Shown here piece by piece: positions 5,861 through 6,382 of a DNA stretch of 6,382 bases (position 1 is the stretch's first letter; each line of letters opens with the position of its first letter). This DNA comes from Clostridiales bacterium UBA1701 (GTDB taxonomy: Bacteria > Bacillota > Clostridia > Oscillospirales > Oscillospiraceae): positions 1 to 6,382 of the forward strand of contig DCJL01000038.1 in the NCBI GenBank assembly GCA_002320035.1, in the 5' to 3' direction. The position numbers and the translations under genes are program-made. The notes under the pieces are model-generated. The model made no database searches. It saw only the letters and a program-made list of their open reading frames with translations, and was not told where the DNA came from.

Positions 5861-5884
5861 CATGAGTGCGCTCCGACTTTTGTA
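5861..5884 (+). other. Seven-codon mini-ORF with strong Shine-Dalgarno
   Basis: The sequence AAAGGAGG (5846-5853) is followed at 5862-5885 by ATG and a reading frame MSALRLL ending in TAA. Its 3' half overlaps a 12-bp hairpin (5870-5897). This layout resembles a leader peptide, but no regulated plus-strand gene follows because the next gene, ssrA, is on the opposite strand. It may be fortuitous within a repeat. Confidence 0.2.
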
Positions 5885-5897
5885 AAAAAGTCGGAGC
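5870..5897. repeat. 12-bp inverted repeat overlapping the ssrA terminator
   Basis: GCTCCGACTTTT (5870-5881) pairs with AAAAGTCGGAGC (5886-5897) around a 4-base loop. Its right arm is also the distal arm of the ssrA terminator, so the two hairpins are mutually exclusive. The octamer GCTCCGAC/GTCGGAGC occurs three times within 52 bases. Confidence 0.65.
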
Positions 5898-5921
5898 AAG
5901 CGATATAAAGCTTGCTCCGAC
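5884..5921 (-). terminator. Intrinsic terminator of ssrA
   Basis: On the minus strand a perfect 12-bp stem, GTCGGAGCAAGC (5910-5921) with GCTTGCTCCGAC (5890-5901), has an 8-base loop and is followed by six T residues (5884-5889). It begins one base after the CCA end of tmRNA, so the 3' end needs only minimal trimming. Confidence 0.92.
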
Positions 5922-5922
5922 A

Positions 5923-6272
5923 TGGTGGAGATGGGGGGAGTTGAACCCCCGTCCGAAAGTGCTTTGACAGGAATTTCTCCGGGCGCAGGCGGTCGTTTCC
6001 ATTCCCTTGTCCCGGCGCGGGCCGCCACGCTCGGGGACTTGGTAGCTTCATTGTTCACGGCCGGCTCAAAGCTTTGCCGGCTCGCGTTCACCACTGATCG
6101 ACGCTCCATCCCGGGCCGTGGTCCTCCCGGGGGGAACGCTCGCTAATTAAGCAGCGAGAAGAACAGTATTATCGTTGTTCTTTAATTTATAAAAGATGCC
6201 CATTTTATGGATGGTAGGCGCATCCGCCCGCTGTTCCTGCCTCCGCACCCCCGTCGAAACCGTTACATCCCC
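5923..6272 (-). ncRNA. ssrA: Transfer-messenger RNA (tmRNA)
   Basis: This 350-base one-piece tmRNA rescues stalled ribosomes together with SmpB. The 5' end reads GGGGATGTAACGGTTTCGAC, with the conserved GGTTTCGACGGG of the tRNA-like domain. The 3' end has TTTCGGACGG, the T arm GGGGG-TTCAACT-CCCCC, and the encoded terminal CCA. The acceptor stem GGGGAUG (6266-6272) pairs with CAUCUCC (5927-5933), including one G-U pair. The tag frame reads ...KNNDNTVLLAA and stops with TAA at 6147-6149, followed in frame by TTA and close to a second TAG. The resume codon is uncertain; AAC at 6177-6179 gives the ten-residue tag NNDNTVLLAA. GC-rich segments between the tag frame and the 3' tRNA-like part fit the pseudoknots. 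No -10/-35 pair is obvious in the 110 bases upstream. Confidence 0.96.
6147..6179 (-). other. tmRNA proteolysis-tag reading frame
   Basis: Within tmRNA, codons from 6179 to 6150 encode NNDNTVLLAA, followed by TAA (6147-6149). The hydrophobic LAA end is the usual degron for ClpXP-type proteases. An upstream AAG (6180-6182) would add Lys if it is the resume codon. The first residue is asparagine or lysine rather than the more common alanine. Confidence 0.75.
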
Positions 6273-6277
6273 TCGTC

Positions 6278-6342
6278 AGAATGAGCTCGCTGCACTGCGC
6301 TTGTTCGCAGGCTCGCAAGCTCCGTATACGCTCCCTCATTCT
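6278..6342. repeat. Inverted repeat upstream of ssrA
   Basis: AGAATGAG (6278-6285) and CTCATTCT (6335-6342) are perfect 8-base arms. They enclose sequence full of GCGAGC/GCTCGC-like words that can extend the stem imperfectly. It lies 6 bases outside the tmRNA 5' end and may form a hairpin in the precursor, or be a copy of a dispersed palindromic repeat. Confidence 0.5.
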
Positions 6343-6349
6343 TCCTCTC

Positions 6350-6382
6350 CCTGTCAAACCCGCTTCGCTGGGCTTTGACAGG
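6350..6382. repeat. Inverted repeat at the window edge
   Basis: CCTGTCAAA (6350-6358) pairs with TTTGACAGG (6374-6382). Inner CCC (6359-6361) pairs with GGG (6370-6372), leaving one bulged C and an 8-base loop GCTTCGCT. The minus strand contains TTGACA, but no -10 lies at 16-18 bases from it, so I read it as a palindrome rather than a promoter. Confidence 0.6.

Noticed and set aside
5696..6109. Minus-strand open frames covering ssrA and its terminator
   Set aside because: They translate the tmRNA 3' half, the terminator hairpins and the palindromes. They are by-products of structured RNA and repeats.
1..6382. CRISPR array, transposase, integrase or tRNA gene
   Set aside because: No regularly spaced repeats, no DDE or recombinase motifs and no cloverleaf apart from the tRNA-like part of tmRNA were found.

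Overview
The window reads as the chromosome of a moderately GC-rich member of the Bacillota, class Clostridia (possibly Oscillospiraceae-like; the family is an inference). The grounds are strong AGGAGG-type Shine-Dalgarno sites, TTGACA/TATAAT-type promoters with 17-base spacing, U-tract intrinsic terminators, a glycine riboswitch and a one-piece tmRNA.

Layout: (1) 121-876, minus: rlmB-type 23S rRNA ribose methyltransferase. (2) 892-1063: divergent promoter region. (3) 1064-1894, plus: polytopic rhomboid-like protein that lacks the catalytic Ser/His pair and ends in a Cys/His-rich zinc-finger-like tail. (4) 1971-2004: near-perfect bidirectional terminator shared with the convergent gene. (5) 2037-3422, minus: sodium:alanine/glycine symporter (AGCS family), preceded by a complete leader of promoter, single glycine aptamer, alternative helices and intrinsic terminator. 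The pairing predicts that glycine switches this importer OFF. (6) 3832-4893, minus: a tight three-gene operon of small 2[4Fe-4S] ferredoxin, membrane NapH/NosR-like Fe-S protein and ArsR-family regulator. It has a consensus promoter with an operator-like inverted repeat and ends in a terminator. The two cysteines of the ArsR protein sit where BigR/SqrR/YgaV persulfide sensors have theirs, which suggests a reactive-sulfur or redox-controlled electron-transfer module. (7) 5152-5691, plus: 5'-truncated crotonase (enoyl-CoA hydratase) remnant without a ribosome binding site. (8) 5923-6272, minus: tmRNA (ssrA), with a strong terminator just downstream and dense palindromic sequence on both sides.

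The left half is mostly housekeeping and transport. The right end (about 4980-6382) looks rearranged: a decapitated metabolic gene, several inverted repeats and ssrA, a common integration site. No transposase, integrase, CRISPR array or tRNA gene is visible. The most interesting items are the predicted glycine-OFF switch, the putative persulfide-responsive Fe-S operon, and the pseudo-rhomboid with a metal-binding tail.
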